NCBI RefSeq assembly: GCF_000245815.1
Contig: NZ_JH601103.1
Location: forward strand, 804,313-868,312
Source: Dolosigranulum pigrum ATCC 51524
GTDB lineage: Bacteria; Bacillota; Bacilli; Lactobacillales; Carnobacteriaceae_A
DNA: 64,000 nt
Direction of reading: 5' to 3'
Shown here: positions 61,621 to 64,000 of the stretch, piece by piece
Position numbering within the stretch: position 1 is the stretch's first letter
Layout: each line of letters opens with the position of its first letter
Notes under the pieces: generated by a model
Database searches by the model: none
Told to the model about the DNA's origin: nothing
What the model saw: only the letters and a program-made list of their open reading frames with translations
Position numbers and translations under genes: made by a program

Positions 61621-62916
61621 ATGAGTATGTTTGTTGATTATACGAAAGTAAATGTAAAAGCAGGAAAAGGAGGCGACGGGATGGTGGCCTTCCGTCGTGA
61701 AAAATATGAGCCAGATGGTGGACCGGCTGGAGGTAATGGTGGTCGTGGTGGAAATGTTGTCTTCGTCGTGGATGAAGGTTTGCGAACGTTAGTTGATTTC
61801 CGCTACAATCCTCATTTTAAAGCTGATCACGGCGAAAAAGGAAAGCGTAAAAATATGCATGGAAAAAATGCTAAAGCTCTTGAGATAGCTGTCCCACCAG
61901 GCACAGTTGTTCGAGATGCCAATACTGGTGAATTTATTGCTGATTTGAAAGAAGATGGCCAGTCAGCTATTATTGCTAAGGGAGGTCGTGGGGGTAAAGG
62001 AAATGTACACTTCGCCACACATAATAATCCCGCGCCATCTATTGCCGAAAATGGCGAACCTGGTGAGGAACGTGATGTCGAGTTAGAATTGAAAGTCTTG
62101 GCTGATGTAGGTCTAGTTGGCTTTCCATCAGTTGGGAAATCAACCTTATTATCAGTTATCTCAGGTGCAAAACCTAAAATTGGAGCCTATCATTTTACGA
62201 CATTAGTGCCTAATTTAGGAGTAGTCGATTTAGATGATGGACGCGGTTTTGTATTAGCTGATATTCCTGGCTTGATTGAGGGGGCCTCAGAAGGTGTCGG
62301 TTTAGGTATTTCCTTCTTAAAACATATCGAACGCACGCGATTAATATTACACGTTATCGATATGAGTGGAATGGAAGGACGTGATCCATTCGAAGATTTC
62401 CAGACGATTAATCGAGAGCTGGAAAGTTATGAACTAAACTTGTTAGAGCGAAAACAAGTTATTGTCGCTAATAAGATGGATATGCCTGAATCAGCTGATA
62501 ATTTAGAGATTTTCAAAGAAGAAATGACAGAAGCAGGATTAGATCATGAAATTATTGAAGTGTCTGCTTTAACTAAAACCGGTTTAGATCAGTTAAAAAG
62601 ACGAGTAGCTGATTTGGTTGAAGACTTACCGGATTATGTGCCTCATGCAAAAGAAGAACAAGATCGCGTTGTTTATAAACATGAGACTCAAGAAAAACCA
62701 TTCCACATTACACAAGATCCAGACGGGACATGGGTTCTTTATGGTGATGAATTAGAGCGCTTATTTGCGATGACGAACTTCGACCATGATGAAGCCATTA
62801 TGCGATTCTCTAGACAATTACGTGGTATGGGAATTGATGCTGAACTCCGTGAAAAAGGTGCTCTTCATGGGGATTTGGTTCGAATTGAAGATTTTGTATT
62901 TGAGTTTGTCGAATAA
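61621..62916 (+). CDS. obg: GTPase ObgE/CgtA
   Basis: Obg GTPase in 50S maturation and stress response, 431 residues. The N-terminal glycine-rich Obg fold (VKAGKGGDGMVAFRREKYEPDGGPAGGNGGRGG) is followed by a G domain with GFPSVGKSTLLS near 166, DIPGLIEGASEGVGLG, and NKMD. The C-terminal OCT domain is at about 350-431. The ATG at 61621 lies 7 bases after AAAGGAGG; the TTG at 61603 precedes that ribosome-binding site. rnz follows, as in many Lactobacillales. Confidence 0.97.
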   Translation: MSMFVDYTKVNVKAGKGGDGMVAFRREKYEPDGGPAGGNGGRGGNVVFVVDEGLRTLVDFRYNPHFKADHGEKGKRKNMHGKNAKALEIAVPPGTVVRDANTGEFIADLKEDGQSAIIAKGGRGGKGNVHFATHNNPAPSIAENGEPGEERDVELELKVLADVGLVGFPSVGKSTLLSVISGAKPKIGAYHFTTLVPNLGVVDLDDGRGFVLADIPGLIEGASEGVGLGISFLKHIERTRLILHVIDMSGMEGRDPFEDFQTINRELESYELNLLERKQVIVANKMDMPESADNLEIFKEEMTEAGLDHEIIEVSALTKTGLDQLKRRVADLVEDLPDYVPHAKEEQDRVVYKHETQEKPFHITQDPDGTWVLYGDELERLFAMTNFDHDEAIMRFSRQLRGMGIDAELREKGALHGDLVRIEDFVFEFVE

Positions 62917-62942
62917 AAAGATGCATTAAAGGATGACGCAGT

Positions 62943-63881
62943 ATGGAGTTATTATTTTTAGGAACAGGGTCTGGTGTGCCTTCTAAGCATCGAAATGTGT
63001 CAAGTTTAGCTTTGAAATTATTGGATGAGTTAAATGAAATTTGGTTATTTGATTGTGGCGAAGCAACGCAGCATAAAATACTGCACACGACATTGAAGCC
63101 GCGAAAAATTAATAAAGTCTTCATCACACACATGCATGGCGATCATATTTATGGCTTACCTGGATTCTTAAGTAGTCGTTCTTTTCAAGGTGGAGAAGAT
63201 CCGTTGACTATTTACGGGCCTAAAGGAATTAAACATTTTGTCTTGTCAACATTGAAATTGTCTCATACCCGTGTTTCGTACCGATTAAAGTTTGTTGAGT
63301 TTACAGATGGGGACGTATTAATGGATACGGATTATTGCACGGTTCGTGTCGAGCGACTGAACCACGGAGTCGATGCTTATGGCTTTCGGATTGAAGAGAA
63401 AGACAAGATTGGTTCTTTAGATGCCGAGCGATTAGTAGCAGCTGGTGTACCATTTGGGCCATTGTTTGGTCGGCTAAAGCAAGGAGAGGTTGTTATCTTG
63501 GATGATGGTCGTGAAATAGACGGGAAAGATTATATTGGTCCGGATATTAAAGGGAGAACTGTTACCATTTTAGGAGATACGAAACCAACTGAATCTATTT
63601 ACCGCCTCGCTAAGGGAGCAGATGTCTTAGTACATGAAGCAACCTTTGCTCACCCGGATAAGGAGCTAGCTCGTAGTTATAATCATTCGACTAATGTGCA
63701 AGCCGCCCATCAAGCAAAATCAGCTGGGGTGAAGACCTTATTGTTAAACCATATTAGTTCACGCTATTTGTACCATGATGTGAAAGCTTTAGAACAGGGA
63801 GCTCGCGAAGTGTTTGAAGAAACATATGTGATGAATGATTTGGATGAGTATGAGGTTTTGCACGTCGAGCAGGAGTCGTAA
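62943..63881 (+). CDS. rnz: Ribonuclease Z
   Basis: Removes the 3' trailer from tRNA precursors lacking encoded CCA, such as the tRNA-Arg in this window. Metallo-beta-lactamase fold, 312 residues: LFLGTGSGVPSKHRNVSS at the N-terminus, the zinc motif ITHMHGDHIYGLPG, the exosite insertion (about 155-200), ILGDTKPTESI, LVHEATF and the final histidine in LLLNHISSRY. ATG with an AAAGGATGA Shine-Dalgarno, 26 bases after obg. Confidence 0.96.
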   Translation: MELLFLGTGSGVPSKHRNVSSLALKLLDELNEIWLFDCGEATQHKILHTTLKPRKINKVFITHMHGDHIYGLPGFLSSRSFQGGEDPLTIYGPKGIKHFVLSTLKLSHTRVSYRLKFVEFTDGDVLMDTDYCTVRVERLNHGVDAYGFRIEEKDKIGSLDAERLVAAGVPFGPLFGRLKQGEVVILDDGREIDGKDYIGPDIKGRTVTILGDTKPTESIYRLAKGADVLVHEATFAHPDKELARSYNHSTNVQAAHQAKSAGVKTLLLNHISSRYLYHDVKALEQGAREVFEETYVMNDLDEYEVLHVEQES

Positions 63882-63910
63882 TCGATAGATAGTTTAAACC
63901 AATAATAATA

Positions 63911-63946
63911 AGAGAGCGAACGTTTGTCAGTTCGCTCTTCACTTTT
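63911..63946 (+). terminator. Terminator-like hairpin after rnz
   Basis: Nine-pair perfect stem AGAGCGAAC/GTTCGCTCT with an 8-base loop and a weak T-rich tail TCACTTTT. Confidence 0.65.
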
Positions 63947-63959
63947 GAAGGGGGACATT

Positions 63960-64000
63960 ATGCAATCATTATTTAGTTTTGTGCAAGCATCACCATCACT
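63960..64000 (+). CDS. Start of an unidentified gene, cut by the window edge
   Basis: ATG at 63960, 5 bases after AAGGGGG, opens a frame (MQSLFSFVQASPS) that runs off the window. Thirteen codons are too few to name it. The ribosome-binding site and the position after a terminator make a real gene likely. Confidence 0.5.
   Translation, partial: MQSLFSFVQASPS

Noticed and set aside
1..64000. CRISPR arrays, insertion sequences, prophage or defence systems
   Set aside because: I found no direct-repeat array, transposase, phage structural gene, restriction or toxin-antitoxin motif in either strand.

Overview
The window is a gene-dense, almost entirely forward-strand stretch of a low-GC Firmicutes chromosome. 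The gene orders yqeG-yqeH-yhbY-nadD-yqeK-rsfS, rpmF-(DUF3397)-mraZ, the dcw cluster ending divIVA-ileS, ribT-scpA-scpB-rluB, recQ-(LysM protein)-cmk-rpsA-der-hup and tig-clpX-ysxC-obg point to Lactobacillales. The mix (short pyruvate kinase, an M-domain-less ClpB-like protein, a remnant HemA) fits an Aerococcaceae- or Carnobacteriaceae-like lineage, but I cannot fix the genus. I see no phage genes, insertion sequence or CRISPR array, and only one gene lies on the reverse strand.

Layout. 1-1.7 kb: 3' part of ptsI. 1.8-7.6 kb: ykuJ and the ribosome-assembly/NAD/tRNA-modification operon. 7.7-8.6 kb: yceD-rpmF. 8.6-22.9 kb: DUF3397 gene and the division/cell-wall (dcw) cluster mraZ-rsmH-ftsL-pbp-mraY, murD-murG-divIB, ftsA-ftsZ-sepF-ylmG-ylmH, divIVA. 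22.9-25.9 kb: isoleucine T-box and ileS. 26-27.9 kb: rpsB-tsf. 28-30.5 kb: secreted flavin fumarate-reductase-like lipoprotein and a convergent HAD phosphatase. 30.7-40.2 kb: SufT-like factor, ClpB-like ATPase, dnaE, pfkA-pyk, cvfB. 40.2-42.9 kb: fur-xerD-deoB. 43-45.6 kb: ribT-scpA-scpB-rluB. 45.7-46.6 kb: FMN riboswitch and ribU. 46.7-53.8 kb: ypbB-like gene, recQ, LysM protein, cmk, rpsA, der, hup. 53.9-57 kb: glnA, tRNA-Arg(UCU), a DUF2187-like gene, a TPR-like gene. 57-64 kb: tig, clpX, ysxC, degenerate hemA, obg, rnz and the first codons of one more gene.

The regulatory layer is unusually legible. There is a 10-bp-phased MraZ box over the mraZ promoter and an isoleucine T-box whose promoter lies inside divIVA. 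An FMN riboswitch with its own terminator controls riboflavin import. A PerR-type box sits on the -10 of fur, and an 18-bp perfect palindrome lies between the -35 and -10 of the fumarate-reductase-like gene.

Two places look like scars of lost cofactor synthesis. In Bacillus, ysxC is followed by hemA and the haem operon; here only a hemA-like gene lacking its catalytic cysteine and its dinucleotide-binding glycines remains. In Bacillus, ribT closes the riboflavin operon just before scpA; here only ribT remains, while riboflavin import (ribU) is under FMN control nearby. The best candidates for undescribed biology are the repurposed HemA-like protein, the ClpB-like ATPase without its middle domain, and the stand-alone lipoprotein fumarate reductase with its palindromic operator. 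The rest is ordinary core genome.
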